DNA of 64,000 nucleotides from Dongia sedimenti. GTDB lineage: Bacteria > Pseudomonadota > Alphaproteobacteria > Dongiales > Dongiaceae. Shown here one piece after another: positions 26,926-37,475 of this stretch (position 1 is the stretch's first letter; the number at the start of each line of letters is the position of its first letter). Both the position numbers and the translations under genes were made by a program. The stretch covers positions 400,960-464,959 of the forward strand of contig JAUYVI010000003.1 in assembly GCA_030715195.1 (NCBI GenBank), read 5' to 3'. The notes beneath the pieces are model-generated. The model saw only the letters and a program-made list of their open reading frames with translations, did not search any database and had not been told where the DNA came from.

Positions 26926-28326
26926 CTAGAAATGGAGCGTCCGGCCGTAAGCCGCAAGCACCGACTCGTGCATCATTTCCGAGAGGGTGGGATGCGGGAA
27001 TACCGTGGCCATCAACTCGGCTTCGGTGGTTTCCAATGTCTTGGCGATTGTATAGCCCTGGATCAGCTCCGTCACCTCGGCACCGATCATATGGGCCCCC
27101 AGCAATTCGCCGGTCTTGGCGTCAAACACGGTCTTCACCAAGCCTTCAGGCTCGCCCAGCGCAATCGCCTTGCCATTGCCAATGAAGGGGAATTTCCCGA
27201 CCTTGATCTCCCGGCCGTTGGCCCTCGCGGCCTCCTCGGTGAGGCCGACGCTGGCGACCTGGGGCATGCAATAGGTGCACCCGGGAATGTTCTTCACGTC
27301 CATCGGGTGGACGCCTTTCACCCCGGCGATCTTCTCGACCACCAGCACGCCTTCGTGCATCGCCTTGTGCGCCAGCCAGGGCGGGCCGGCGAGGTCGCCG
27401 ATCGCATAGACGCCGGGCTCGCCGGTGCGGCCGTATTCATCGATCACCACATGGGTCTTCTCGACCTTCACCTTGGTGCCTTCGATTCCGATATTCTCGA
27501 CATTGCCGACGATGCCAACCGCCATGATCACGCGATCGACGGTCAACTCCTCGGTCTTGCCGCCGGCCTCGATCGTGGCGGTGACGTTGTTGGCGCCCTT
27601 CTTCAGCGCCTTCACCGTGGCGCCGGTCTTGATCTTCATACCCTGCTTCTCGAAGGCTTTTTGGGCGAAGGCGGAAATCTCGGCGTCCTCGACCGGGAGA
27701 ATGCGCGGTAGCACCTCGACCACCGTCACTTCGGCGCCCAGGGTGCGGAAGAAGCTGGCGAACTCGATACCGATGGCGCCGCTGCCGACCACCAGCAGCG
27801 ATTTCGGCATCATGTTCGGCATCAGCGCCTCACGGTACGTCCAGATCAGCTTGCCGTCCGGCTCGAGCCCGGGAAACACGCGGGCCCGCGCGCCAGTGGC
27901 GAGGATGATGTGCTTGGCGCTCAGATCGGCGACCGGCTTGCCGTCCTTCTCGACCTTGACCTTGCCGGCGCCGTTGAGCTTGCCGGTGCCGTCGAACACC
28001 GTGATCTTGTTCTTCTTCATCAGGAACTTGACGCCATCGGTCAGCTGCTTCGAGACCTTGCGCGAGCGCTCGACCACCTTGGCGAAATCGAAGCTCACGT
28101 CCTTGGCCGAGAGGCCATAGGCATCCCCATGCTTCATCAGATGATAGACCTCGGCCGAACGCAGCAACGCCTTGGTGGGGATGCAGCCCCAGTTGAGACA
28201 GATGCCGCCCAGATTCTCGCGCTCGACCACGGCGACGTTGAGCTTCAGCTGCGCGGCACGGATCGCCGCCACATAGCCGCCCGGGCCGCCGCCGAGAATG
28301 ACCACGTCAAAGGATGTATCGGTCAC
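26926..28326 (-). CDS. lpd: dihydrolipoyl dehydrogenase (E3)
   Basis: A 466-residue FAD flavoprotein disulfide reductase. FAD-binding GGGPGGYVAAIRAAQL, redox-active disulfide GGICLNWGCIPTKAL, NAD-binding VVGSGAIGIEFAS and the His-Glu pair in FPHPTLSEMMHE are all present. It reoxidises dihydrolipoamide in PDH (and probably 2-oxoglutarate dehydrogenase and glycine cleavage) with NAD+. It is downstream of pdhC, separated by a small gene. Confidence 0.97.
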   Translation of the reverse strand: MTDTSFDVVILGGGPGGYVAAIRAAQLKLNVAVVERENLGGICLNWGCIPTKALLRSAEVYHLMKHGDAYGLSAKDVSFDFAKVVERSRKVSKQLTDGVKFLMKKNKITVFDGTGKLNGAGKVKVEKDGKPVADLSAKHIILATGARARVFPGLEPDGKLIWTYREALMPNMMPKSLLVVGSGAIGIEFASFFRTLGAEVTVVEVLPRILPVEDAEISAFAQKAFEKQGMKIKTGATVKALKKGANNVTATIEAGGKTEELTVDRVIMAVGIVGNVENIGIEGTKVKVEKTHVVIDEYGRTGEPGVYAIGDLAGPPWLAHKAMHEGVLVVEKIAGVKGVHPMDVKNIPGCTYCMPQVASVGLTEEAARANGREIKVGKFPFIGNGKAIALGEPEGLVKTVFDAKTGELLGAHMIGAEVTELIQGYTIAKTLETTEAELMATVFPHPTLSEMMHESVLAAYGRTLHF

Positions 28327-28353
28327 GTCAGTTCCTTCCCTTGTTCGCCGCTC

Positions 28354-28734
28354 TCATTGCGGCGCCGCGATGCCGGCTGCCTCCGAGCAGGATTTGGTGA
28401 TGGCGAGAATCTCCGGATCGCTGGCCATCGTGCCGGCGAGTTCCGAAACGGTCATGACCGGCCGCTTGGCGAGGGCCGCGATCACCGGATCGCGGGCGCA
28501 TTTGCAGGCCGCTTCCGCGCCGGTGAGTTGCTCCTCGGTCGGCGGCGTGCCGGCCTTGGTGAGTTGCTTCTGATAGGTGGCGACGCAGTTCTTGCCGTAG
28601 GTCTCGGTGAACTTGCCCACCATCTGCGGGTCCTTGAAGTCGACCTCGATGTTGGCGAGCCAATAGGCGCCACCGCCGACCACCACGACGCCGAGCACGA
28701 CCACAGTGACGATGCCCCAGAAGACGTATTTCAT
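28354..28734 (-). CDS. membrane-anchored small cysteine-containing protein
   Basis: A 126-residue protein with one N-terminal hydrophobic helix (about 5-28), probably an uncleaved anchor, and a roughly 95-residue soluble part predicted to be extracytoplasmic. Four cysteines (KNCVATY, ACKCARD, KSCSEA) suggest two disulfides. I do not recognise the family. It lies 24 bases after pdhC and 27 bases before lpd on the same strand, so it is co-transcribed with PDH genes although it should act outside the cytoplasm. Confidence 0.75.
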   Translation of the reverse strand: MKYVFWGIVTVVVLGVVVVGGGAYWLANIEVDFKDPQMVGKFTETYGKNCVATYQKQLTKAGTPPTEEQLTGAEAACKCARDPVIAALAKRPVMTVSELAGTMASDPEILAITKSCSEAAGIAAPQ

Positions 28735-28758
28735 TGCACCCCGCCGGCCCGGAAGCCG

Positions 28759-30084
28759 TCAGACCAACATCGCGGCCGGTGCCTCGACCAGCCGCTTGAA
28801 GGCCGCCAGCAATTCGGCACCGAGCGCGCCATCGACCGCCCGGTGATCGACCGCGAGCGTGGCACTCATCACCGTGGCGACGGCGAGCTGGCCGCTCTTC
28901 ACCACGGCGCGCTGCTCGCCGGCACCGATCGCGAGGATGGTCGCCTGGGGCGGATTGATGATCGCGCTGAAGCTCTTGACCCCGAACATGCCGAGATTGG
29001 AGAGCGAGGCGCTGCCGCCGGTGTAGTCCTCGGGCTTCAGCTTGTTCGCCTTGGCCCGGCCGGCGAGTTCCTTCATCTCGGCGGAGATCTGGGTCAGGGT
29101 CTTCGATTCCGCCTGCCGGATGATCGGCGTGACCAGGCCGTTTGGAACCGAGACTGCGACCGAGATGTCGGCGGTCCGGTACTGCTTGATCCCCTCGTCG
29201 CTCCACGAGGCATTGGCTTTCGGCACCGCCTTCAAGGCAAGCGCATAGGCCTTGATCATGAAGTCGTTGACCGAAAGCTTGTAGGCGTTCGGCCCCTCCT
29301 TGGGCGAACCGGCATTGGCGTCCTCGCGGAGCGCCAGCAGCCGGTCGATCTCGCAATCCACCGTCAGATAGAAATGCGGAACGAACTGCTTCGATTCCTG
29401 CAGGCGGCGCGCGATGGTCTTGCGGATCGTGGTGTGCGGAATGAGCTCGAACTCCGGCTCGCCGAAGCCGCTGAAGCTCGGCGCCGCCGGCAAGCTCGCC
29501 GCGCGTTGCGCCGCTCCGCCAGCCGGCGCCGCCTTCGCGGTACCGCCGGCCACCGCGCCCGCCACGTCGGCGCGAATGATGCGGCCGTTCGGACCGCTGC
29601 CCTGCACGCTGGCAATGTCGATGCCCTGCTGCTGCGCAATGCGGCGCGCCAGCGGACTGGCGAAGACGCGCTTGCCGTCGCCGGAAGGCGCTGGGAGCTT
29701 CGGCGCCGGAGCAGCCGCGGGTGCCGGTTTCGGCGCGGCCGGCTGAGGCGCCGGCACTTCGGCCTTCGGCTTCGCATCGGCGGTCTTCGCGGCCGGTTCC
29801 GGATTGGCCTTGGGTGTCGCCGCAATGTCGGCGGCGCTCTCCCCCTCTTCCAGCAGCACGGCGATCACGTCATTGACCTTGACGCCCTCGGTGCCGGCGG
29901 GGACGACGATCTTGCCGATCTTGCCCTCATCGACCGCCTCGACCTCCATGGTCGCCTTGTCGGTTTCGATTTCGGCGATCACGTCGCCGGCCTTGACCGC
30001 GTCGCCTTCCTTCTTCAGCCATTTGGAAACATTGCCCTCGGTCATGGTCGGCGAGAGGGCGGGCATCAGGATGTTGATCGGCAT
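28759..30084 (-). CDS. pdhC: pyruvate dehydrogenase E2, dihydrolipoamide acetyltransferase
   Basis: A 441-residue E2 core: one lipoyl domain (about 1-80, lipoylated Lys in [13 protein letters not shown]), an Ala/Pro linker, the E3-binding domain (about 140-175, [28 protein letters not shown]) and the catalytic acyltransferase domain with the active-site motif DHRAVDGA near 410. It forms the multimeric scaffold of PDH. The start lies 12 bases after pdhB. Its lipoyl domain closely resembles that of PdhB next door. Confidence 0.97.
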   Translation of the reverse strand: MPINILMPALSPTMTEGNVSKWLKKEGDAVKAGDVIAEIETDKATMEVEAVDEGKIGKIVVPAGTEGVKVNDVIAVLLEEGESAADIAATPKANPEPAAKTADAKPKAEVPAPQPAAPKPAPAAAPAPKLPAPSGDGKRVFASPLARRIAQQQGIDIASVQGSGPNGRIIRADVAGAVAGGTAKAAPAGGAAQRAASLPAAPSFSGFGEPEFELIPHTTIRKTIARRLQESKQFVPHFYLTVDCEIDRLLALREDANAGSPKEGPNAYKLSVNDFMIKAYALALKAVPKANASWSDEGIKQYRTADISVAVSVPNGLVTPIIRQAESKTLTQISAEMKELAGRAKANKLKPEDYTGGSASLSNLGMFGVKSFSAIINPPQATILAIGAGEQRAVVKSGQLAVATVMSATLAVDHRAVDGALGAELLAAFKRLVEAPAAMLV

Positions 30085-30096
30085 CGCGCCCTCCCC

Positions 30097-31479
30097 TTAC
30101 CGGTAGCAGACTTGCTTGGCCGCTTCCGCGATCTGCGCGGCCTGCGGGAGCGCGAGCTTTTCGAGATTGGCGGCATAGGGCATCGGCACATCGACGCCGG
30201 CGACCCGGGCGACCGGCGCATCGAGATAGTCGAAGGCCTGTTCCATCATCACCGCGGCCATTTCGGAGCCGATGCCGGCGAAGGGCCAGCCTTCCTCGAC
30301 GCTGACCAGACGATTGGTCTTCTTCACCGAGGCGACGATGGTCGCGGTGTCGAGCGGACGGATGGTGCGGAGATCGATGACTTCCGCGTCAATGCCCTCT
30401 TTCGCCAGCAGTTCGGCCGCTTCGAGGGCGACGCCGACCATCCGGGAGAAGGCGGTGATGGTGACCTGATTGCCCGGGCGCACGACCTTGGCCTTGCCGA
30501 TCGGGACGATCCAATCCTTGTCCTGCGGCACCTCGAAGCTCTGGCCGTAGAGCATCTCGTTTTCCAGGAAGATGACCGGATTGGGATCGCGGATCGCGGA
30601 CTTCAGGAGACCTTTCGCATCCGCCGCCGACCACGGGGCCACCACCTTCAGGCCCGGGATATGCGCGTACCAGCTCGCATAGCATTGTGAATGCTGCGCG
30701 GCCACCCGGGAGGCGGCACCATTGGGGCCGCGGAACACGATCGGGCTGCCCATCTGTCCGCCCGACATGTAGTTGGTCTTGGCCGCCGAATTGACGATCT
30801 GGTCGATTGCCTGCATGGAGAAATTGAAGGTCATGAACTCGACGATCGGCTTCAAGCCGGAGAAGGCCGCGCCGACGCCCAGACCGGCAAAGCCGTGCTC
30901 GGTGATCGGCGTGTCGATGACGCGGGTCGGGCCGAACTCTTCCAGCAGGCCCTGGCTGACCTTATAGGCGCCCTGGTATTCGGCGACTTCCTCGCCCATC
31001 AGGAACACCTTGTCGTCGCGGCGCATCTCTTCCGCCATGGCGTCGCGCAACGCTTCGCGCACGGTCTGGGTCGCGGTCGGGCCGCTGTATTCCGGCTCGG
31101 CCGCCTGCGGAACGGCGGCGGGCTTCGCGGGCGCCGGTGCCTTGGCCTCGGCCTTGGGCGCCTCGGCTTTCGGCGCTTCCGCTTTCACTGCAGGTTTCGG
31201 CGCGGTGGCCGGCGCCGGGGCGGCACCCTCGGCTTCGTCCTCACCACGTAGCACGGCGATCGGCGTGTTCACGGCGACGTTCTCGGTGCCTTCAGGCACC
31301 AGGATCTGCTCGAGCACGCCTTCGTCGACCGCTTCCACTTCCATGGTCGCCTTGTCGGTCTCGATCTCGGCCAGGATATCGCCGGCCTTCACCGCATCAC
31401 CTTTGGCTTTGAGCCATTTCGACAGCTTGCCCTCGGTCATGGTCGGCGAAAGGGCGGGCATCAGAACTTGAGTCGACAT
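30097..31479 (-). CDS. pdhB: pyruvate dehydrogenase E1 beta with N-terminal lipoyl domain
   Basis: A 460-residue protein: lipoyl domain about 1-80 (Lys in [13 protein letters not shown]), an Ala/Lys/Pro linker to about 135, then the transketolase-like E1-beta domain ([50 protein letters not shown]). The lipoyl-E1-beta fusion is typical of alphaproteobacteria. With PdhA it makes the ThDP-dependent E1 that decarboxylates pyruvate. It starts 11 bases after pdhA. Confidence 0.97.
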   Translation of the reverse strand: MSTQVLMPALSPTMTEGKLSKWLKAKGDAVKAGDILAEIETDKATMEVEAVDEGVLEQILVPEGTENVAVNTPIAVLRGEDEAEGAAPAPATAPKPAVKAEAPKAEAPKAEAKAPAPAKPAAVPQAAEPEYSGPTATQTVREALRDAMAEEMRRDDKVFLMGEEVAEYQGAYKVSQGLLEEFGPTRVIDTPITEHGFAGLGVGAAFSGLKPIVEFMTFNFSMQAIDQIVNSAAKTNYMSGGQMGSPIVFRGPNGAASRVAAQHSQCYASWYAHIPGLKVVAPWSAADAKGLLKSAIRDPNPVIFLENEMLYGQSFEVPQDKDWIVPIGKAKVVRPGNQVTITAFSRMVGVALEAAELLAKEGIDAEVIDLRTIRPLDTATIVASVKKTNRLVSVEEGWPFAGIGSEMAAVMMEQAFDYLDAPVARVAGVDVPMPYAANLEKLALPQAAQIAEAAKQVCYR

Positions 31480-31490
31480 GGATTGCCCCC

Positions 31491-32522
31491 TTACGCCCGA
31501 ACTGTTTCAAGATCGATCAGGACATCGGTGTAGAGCTCCGCGGGATCGGGCTCCGGCGAGGCCTGGGCAAATTCGGTCGCTTGCGAGATCAGGTCCTTCA
31601 CCTCGCGATCCATGTTCTTCAAGCCGTTCTCGTCGATATGCTTCTCGGCGAGCAGGCGCTCGCGCAGGCGATCGATCGGATCGTGCTCCTGGCGCATCTT
31701 CGCGACCTCTTCCTTGGTCCGGTACTTCGCTGGATCGGACATCGAATGGCCGCGATAGCGATAGGTCATCATCTCGAGGATGGTCGGCCCTTCGCCGTCG
31801 CGTGCACGACCCAGCGCCTTGGCGGCGGCGGCGCGTACCGCGGCGACGTCCATGCCGTCCACCTGCTCGCCCGGAATGCCATAGGCCAAACCGCGGTCGC
31901 AGAGCTTGGTGCCGGCGGCGGAGCGCTGCACCGAGGTGCCCATGGCGTATTTGTTGTTCTCGATCACGTAGACCACCGGCAGCTTCCAGAGCGCCGCCAT
32001 GTTGAAGGCCTCGTAGACCTGGCCCTGGTTCACGGCGCCGTCGCCGAGATAGACCATCGCGACCTTGCCGTCCTTCTTGTACTTGTGCGCGAAGCCGAGG
32101 CCGGTGCCGAGCGGGACTTGCGCGCCGACGATGCCATGGCCGCCATAGAACTTCTTCTCGGCGCTGAACATGTGCATCGAGCCGCCCTTGCCCTTGGAGT
32201 AACCTCCGGCCCGGCCGGTCAGCTCGGCCATGACGCCCTTCGGATCCATGCCGCAGGCCAGCATGTGGCCGTGGTCGCGATAGGAGGTGATGACCGTGTC
32301 GCCCTCCTCCGCGGCCGCCTGCATGCCCACCACCACGGCCTCTTGGCCGATATAGAGGTGGCAGAAGCCGCCGATCAGCCCCATGCCATAGAGTTGGCCC
32401 GCCTTCTCCTCGAAGCGGCGGATCAGCAGCATGTCGCGATAATGTCGAATGAGGTCTTCGGAAGGGATCTTGGCCGGCTGGGCGGCGGATTTGGCGACGG
32501 GCTTGGTGGCGGCTTTGGCCAT
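31491..32522 (-). CDS. pdhA: pyruvate dehydrogenase E1 alpha
   Basis: A 343-residue ThDP enzyme subunit. The ThDP motif runs from GDGAVNQGQ to NNKYAMGT (about 160-197); the phosphorylation-loop-like segment [11 protein letters not shown] is near 265. The N-terminal 20 residues are Ala/Lys/Pro-rich. It is the first gene of the pdhA-pdhB-pdhC operon; 234 bases of non-coding DNA upstream carry the promoter and a pair of AGTTAACTG repeats. Confidence 0.97.
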   Translation of the reverse strand: MAKAATKPVAKSAAQPAKIPSEDLIRHYRDMLLIRRFEEKAGQLYGMGLIGGFCHLYIGQEAVVVGMQAAAEEGDTVITSYRDHGHMLACGMDPKGVMAELTGRAGGYSKGKGGSMHMFSAEKKFYGGHGIVGAQVPLGTGLGFAHKYKKDGKVAMVYLGDGAVNQGQVYEAFNMAALWKLPVVYVIENNKYAMGTSVQRSAAGTKLCDRGLAYGIPGEQVDGMDVAAVRAAAAKALGRARDGEGPTILEMMTYRYRGHSMSDPAKYRTKEEVAKMRQEHDPIDRLRERLLAEKHIDENGLKNMDREVKDLISQATEFAQASPEPDPAELYTDVLIDLETVRA

Positions 32523-32714
32523 GAGACCCCCTGATTGGGTTTATTGGGCGGGCGGACTTTCCCCCTCGGGAAATCCTTGGGGAAACCCGCCATCACCCGC
32601 CCGGTTCGCCCAGGTTTTGAATGATGTCAGGGAAGCCGCCGCAGGGGTAAATTAGGCGCTGCGCAATAAAAGTTCAATCGCGCTTATAGCGCTGAATCTA
32701 AAGCACAATGTGAC

Positions 32715-32738
32715 AGTTAACTGAAATGAAGTTAACTG
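32715..32738. promoter_or_regulatory. paired AGTTAACTG sites upstream of pdhA
   Basis: AGTTAACTG occurs at 32715-32723 and 32730-32738, 15 bases apart, each containing the self-complementary 8-mer AGTTAACT. They stand out as AT-rich in GC-rich DNA and lie about 200 bases upstream of the pdhA start and just downstream of the ftsB stop. They could be an operator for PDH expression. Elsewhere in 32523-32756 I see no gene. Confidence 0.38.
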
Positions 32739-32756
32739 GAGCCGGCGGGGATATGC

Positions 32757-33110
32757 TCAGTTCACTGCAGGCTTCGGCGCTGTGCCCGGCTTTTGCTGCG
32801 CATTGAGGAAGATCACGAGGTCGTCGGGATGCGCGAAATTCAGCATCACGCGCGCCCGCTCTTCGAGCATGTCGAGATCCAGGCTGGTGTTGGAGAGTAG
32901 CGCGACGCGCTGCTCCATCTCCTGGCGTTCGGCATCGGTCTTGTCACGCTCGGTTTCGGCGACACGGATCTGCTGGTTCAACTGCATCCACGCGACAATG
33001 CCGCGATCGCCCTGCACCGCGTGGTAGACGAAGTAACCCGCAAGGCAGGCGCCCAGCATCGGCCAGGCCACTTGAGCGAGTCGACGCTTGATGTCGCGGC
33101 GAAGATCCAT
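32757..33110 (-). CDS. FtsB-like septum formation initiator
   Basis: A 117-residue bitopic protein: a short basic cytoplasmic N-terminus, one membrane helix (about 15-35), a coiled coil rich in Glu/Arg (about 42-75), then LEERARVMLNFAHPDDLVIF, the FtsB/DivIC signature. It would bridge FtsL and FtsQ in the divisome. The eno-ftsB order is widespread in proteobacteria and is kept here with a 113-base gap. Confidence 0.9.
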   Translation of the reverse strand: MDLRRDIKRRLAQVAWPMLGACLAGYFVYHAVQGDRGIVAWMQLNQQIRVAETERDKTDAERQEMEQRVALLSNTSLDLDMLEERARVMLNFAHPDDLVIFLNAQQKPGTAPKPAVN

Positions 33111-33223
33111 AAGAAGAGCGAATCACAGACTGATTCCCGGCGTCAACCCGAAATCGATTCAAGAGGTTACAGGGGATTCATTTTTCGTGAGTCGAACGAC
33201 TTGTCGCAAATGACGCACCTGGA

Positions 33224-34537
<1,314 letters not shown>

Positions 34538-34562
34538 TTATAGCGGCGCTTCTCCGGGTCGA

Positions 34563-35963
34563 CTACCCGGAATTGGCGGCTTCTTTGGTCTCAGCGGCCG
34601 GCTTGTCGAGCGAGGCCAGCGCCGCCTCCACCGGCTGCGCGAGCATGCGCTCCTCCTCCTCCGCGAGACGGCCGATCAGCGGGCCGACCCGGGGCACGGT
34701 GCCGCTCTCCGCCCCGGCCAGGCTGATCCCAAGGACACGGCAGAGATAGTGCATGGTCATCGCGGTGAGGTCGCGGGTCAGCACCCAGCGGCTGCCGTCG
34801 CTATAGGCGACGATGTTGGCGCGTTGCAGCTGCTCGAGCAGCTCATGTACCTGAACCGGATCCGCGCGCAGTTCCTGGATGAAATCCAAGGCGCGCAACC
34901 CGACCCCATGGCTGCGCGCCTGCCGCAGCAAGGCCAGGAGCGCGAGGCTGAGGCTCAACCGATCATCGCGACGGTGATGCCCGGTCGCGGAGCGCCGGCC
35001 GGCGCGCCACTCCGGCAACGCGGCGGTCACCTCCGCGCCGATCAGGGCAATCACCCAGGCTAGATACATCCAGACCATGAAGATCGGGATGGTCGCCAGC
35101 GCGCCGTAGAGCGCCTGATAGCTCGGCATATAGGTCAGATAGAGCCCGAACAGCCGCTTCGAGAGCTCGAACAGAAAGGCGGCCGCGATGCCACCCCAGA
35201 TGGCATCGGGGGTCAGCACCGGCCGGGTCGGCATCAGCCGGTAGAACAATGCGAAGCCGATGGCCTGCAGCACGAAGGGCGCGATCGCACCGAGAACCTG
35301 CACCCCGGTGCTGACGCCGTAGAGATCGGAATCGCCCGCCTTCTGGAAGAAATAGGTGGAGATCGAGAAACTGACGCCGAACAGGATGGGGCCGAGCGTG
35401 ATCAACGCCCAATAGATCGGAAATCGGCTCCACTGCGTCTTGCGCGAGGTTGCCCCAAAGATTCGGTCGAACGCGACCTGGATGGTGTGGATCAGCAGGA
35501 TCGCCGTCAGCGCCAGGCCGATGATGCCGGCGCCGGTCGCCTGCACCGCGTTATCCATGAATGTGTAGAGGTAGGTCCGCACCGTGGCGCCGAGGCTCGG
35601 CGTCAGGTTCTCGAACAGGCTCTGGATCAGCGCATCGCGGGTTCCGGAGAATCCGGGAAAGGCCGCGAACATCGCCAGCCCGATCGCCAGCATCGGCACG
35701 ATGGCGAGCAGCGACGTATAACTCAGCGCCGCCGCCGACGTGCTGCAGCCGTCGCTTTGAAACCGGGCAAGGAGATAACGGAGAAAGCTCGGGGTTGCCT
35801 TGGATGTCCTGCCGGCAAGCGCCCGCGCCCGCTCCGCCGCCTGGGCGGCGGCGGTGAGATTTGCGTGTCGCGGTTCGACATTCTCGGCCATCCCGGATTC
35901 CGGCGGCTTGGGTGCAGCGCTTGCCACCGAGGCTACGCTTCGCGGAGAGTCCCGGTCAATCAT
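34563..35963 (-). CDS. YihY/BrkB family inner-membrane protein
   Basis: A 466-residue protein. After a ~60-residue polar N-terminus comes the YihY core with about six membrane helices (CSTSAAALSYTSLLAIVPMLAIGLAMF near 73, through TIPIFMVWMYLAWVIALIGAEV near 300). The last ~150 residues form a soluble winged-helix-like C-terminal domain (LRALDFIQELRADPVQVHELLEQLQRANIV) common in the longer alphaproteobacterial members. Once called ribonuclease BN, but the family is not a nuclease; its role is unclear. The start at 35963 is backed by GAGGGG. Confidence 0.88.
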   Translation of the reverse strand: MIDRDSPRSVASVASAAPKPPESGMAENVEPRHANLTAAAQAAERARALAGRTSKATPSFLRYLLARFQSDGCSTSAAALSYTSLLAIVPMLAIGLAMFAAFPGFSGTRDALIQSLFENLTPSLGATVRTYLYTFMDNAVQATGAGIIGLALTAILLIHTIQVAFDRIFGATSRKTQWSRFPIYWALITLGPILFGVSFSISTYFFQKAGDSDLYGVSTGVQVLGAIAPFVLQAIGFALFYRLMPTRPVLTPDAIWGGIAAAFLFELSKRLFGLYLTYMPSYQALYGALATIPIFMVWMYLAWVIALIGAEVTAALPEWRAGRRSATGHHRRDDRLSLSLALLALLRQARSHGVGLRALDFIQELRADPVQVHELLEQLQRANIVAYSDGSRWVLTRDLTAMTMHYLCRVLGISLAGAESGTVPRVGPLIGRLAEEEERMLAQPVEAALASLDKPAAETKEAANSG

Positions 35964-36022
35964 TGCCCCTCAACCCATCTGTTCGCCACGAAACCGGGAG
36001 CCGTCCGACTCCTCGGCACATC

Positions 36023-36047
36023 GGAACTGAAGCCAGCAGCACCGGTT
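36023..36047 (+). promoter_or_regulatory. candidate EcfG promoter of the Gly/Ser-rich secreted protein
   Basis: GGAAC at 36023-36027 and GTT at 36045-36047 with exactly 17 bases between, the same layout as the candidate at 56-80, including G instead of C before GTT. Predicted transcription start near 36054 gives a leader of about 33 bases that contains a perfect AAGGAG. Confidence 0.42.
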
Positions 36048-36086
36048 GCCTCTTCACTCAACCGACAATTCCCCAAGGAGATTTCG

Positions 36087-36473
36087 ATGACCATTCTGAA
36101 AACCACGCGCAACGGCCTTGCCGGTACGGCAGCCGTCGCGCTGATCGTCGCGGCCTTCTCGCTGCCCGCCGCGGCCCAGTCCAACACCACGCCGACCGAC
36201 AATGGCGCCGGCTGCTCCGGCTCAGCCGCCAATCAGGCCAACTGCGCCAACAATCAGAACAACACCGGCACCACGCCTGGCGGCGGCAGCACCAACGACA
36301 ACGGCACGGACAACAGCAACACTGGAACCGGTGGTGCCAATAACGGCGGCGTGACCAACCCGGGCGGCGCCAGTTCCGGCGGCAGCGGCGGTGCTTCCGG
36401 CGGCAGCGGCGGTGCTTCCGGTAGCAGCGGTGGCTCGAGCGGCGGCGGCTCCGGCGGCAGCAGCGGCAACTGA
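36087..36473 (+). CDS. small secreted Asn/Thr then Gly/Ser low-complexity protein
   Basis: A 128-residue precursor with a clear signal peptide (KTTRNG, hydrophobic core, cleavage near AAA-QS at about 31). The mature part has a short region with two Cys (GCSGSAANQANC), then Asn/Thr/Gly repeats, then a Gly/Ser/Ala tail with two perfect 7-residue repeats GGSGGAS. AAGGAG lies 6 bases upstream of the ATG, so expression looks strong. It resembles small periplasmic or extracellular stress-induced proteins, but I recognise no family. Confidence 0.82.
   Translation: MTILKTTRNGLAGTAAVALIVAAFSLPAAAQSNTTPTDNGAGCSGSAANQANCANNQNNTGTTPGGGSTNDNGTDNSNTGTGGANNGGVTNPGGASSGGSGGASGGSGGASGSSGGSSGGGSGGSSGN
36378..36419 (+). 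repeat. 21-bp tandem repeat, two copies, in the secreted protein gene
   Basis: Two identical 21-bp units (36378-36398 and 36399-36419) encode GGSGGAS twice. Being in frame with three-divisible length, copy-number change would lengthen or shorten the tail without a frameshift. Confidence 0.8.
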
Positions 36474-36490
36474 TCGATTCTCCGACAAGA

Positions 36491-36517
36491 GATCCCTGCG
36501 GCACGCCCGCGGGGATC
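36491..36517 (+). terminator. stem-loop terminator after the secreted protein gene
   Basis: An 11-bp stem with one G-T pair (36491-36501 with 36507-36517) and a 5-base loop, 18 bases after the stop codon. Only GTT follows, so the T-run is weak, but the strong hairpin makes termination or mRNA protection likely. Confidence 0.6.
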
Positions 36518-36588
36518 GTTCTGCTCAGCCCTTCGAAACTCGGTTGCGACGCGCTAGAGTGCCGCCCCGATCAGCGAGGGGAAACCAA

Positions 36589-37044
36589 GTGGGCCTCACC
36601 GTAAGACCGGCCACGGCCGCGGACCGCAATGCGGTCTATGGCATGCTCGGCGAGTTCATGGCCTATCTCGACGCGATCGAGCCGGCCGACCATCCAACCG
36701 ATATCGAGCATCTGCTCGACCAGGCCTTCGGCGCCGATCCGGTCTGCCAAGTGCTGGTTGCCGAGAGCGACGGCCAAGCCGTCGGCTACCTCAGCCATCA
36801 TCCCGGCGTCTGGGAGATCTTCCGGGTGCTTTACGTGGTGAGCCTGTTCGTCCGCAGCGACGCGCGCAACACTGGCGCCCGCCGCGCGCTCATGGATGCG
36901 GCGAAGGCGATCGCCCGGCAAAAGGGCGCAACGCGCCTGGTCTGGGAAGTCTGGAGCAAGAACCCGCTGGCCATCGATTTCTACAAGGCGATCGGCGGTG
37001 CCGTGTTCGAGGATAACCTCCGGATGAGCCTGGCGGTCGAATGA
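36589..37044 (+). CDS. GNAT family N-acetyltransferase
   Basis: A 151-residue GNAT protein: LTVRPATAADRNAVYGML at the start, a beta-bulge segment VVSLFVRSDARNTGARRALMDAA (acetyl-CoA-binding motif A, Q/R-x-x-G-x-A variant here RNTGAR) near 85, and KNPLAIDFYKAIGG near 125. The substrate is unknown. I chose the GTG at 36589 because GAGGGG lies 7-8 bases upstream. Its stop overlaps the next start (ATGA). Confidence 0.85.
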   Translation: MGLTVRPATAADRNAVYGMLGEFMAYLDAIEPADHPTDIEHLLDQAFGADPVCQVLVAESDGQAVGYLSHHPGVWEIFRVLYVVSLFVRSDARNTGARRALMDAAKAIARQKGATRLVWEVWSKNPLAIDFYKAIGGAVFEDNLRMSLAVE

Positions 37045-37475
37045 TCGAGGTCTCTCGCAGCGCGGTCATTCCGGCGCCGGCGCAGCGCGCCTGGGCGCTG
37101 GTGCGCGATTTCAACGCCATGCCGGAATGGAACGCGACGATCAGGTCCTCGACGATCGAGGACGGACCGGCCGACCGGATCGGCTGCCGCCGCATCCTGC
37201 GCTTCGACGACGGCAGCACCTGGACCCATCAGCTCACGGATCTCTCCGATGCTGGAATGACCATCGCTTATGCCATCGTCGGCATTCCGCCCGCGACGAA
37301 ACTGCCCATGCGGAATTACCATGCCGTCATCCGGATCGAGCCGATCGACGGCGATCGCTGTCGCATGACCTGGCGCGCGACGCTGGAAACCGATCAGGAA
37401 GACGCCGTGCGCGAGCGCGCCGGCGCCGTGTTCCAGGCCGGCTTCGACGGGCTGAAGCGGCGGCTGGGCGTCTAG
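37041..37475 (+). CDS. SRPBCC (polyketide cyclase/START-like) family protein
   Basis: A 144-residue protein of the START/Bet v1 fold: SVIPAPAQRAWALVRDFNAMPEWN is the typical opening, with GCRRILRFDDG near 55 and a C-terminal amphipathic helix (FQAGFDGLKRRLG). These proteins bind small hydrophobic ligands; the ligand is unknown. It is coupled to the GNAT gene by a 4-base overlap, and its stop shares CTAG with the convergent glycosyltransferase gene. Confidence 0.82.
   Translation: MIEVSRSAVIPAPAQRAWALVRDFNAMPEWNATIRSSTIEDGPADRIGCRRILRFDDGSTWTHQLTDLSDAGMTIAYAIVGIPPATKLPMRNYHAVIRIEPIDGDRCRMTWRATLETDQEDAVRERAGAVFQAGFDGLKRRLGV

Noticed and set aside
27910..30690. A 926-codon open frame on the plus strand across lpd and pdhC
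   Set aside because: It is a mirror frame of high-GC genes; the opposite strand encodes complete Lpd and PdhC with all catalytic motifs, and the translated shadow is His/Arg/Gly-rich with no domain.
36058..36504. Cys/Arg-rich minus-strand frame opposite the Gly/Ser-rich secreted protein
   Set aside because: A by-product of GGC/AGC repeat codons read backwards; the plus-strand gene has a signal peptide and ribosome site.
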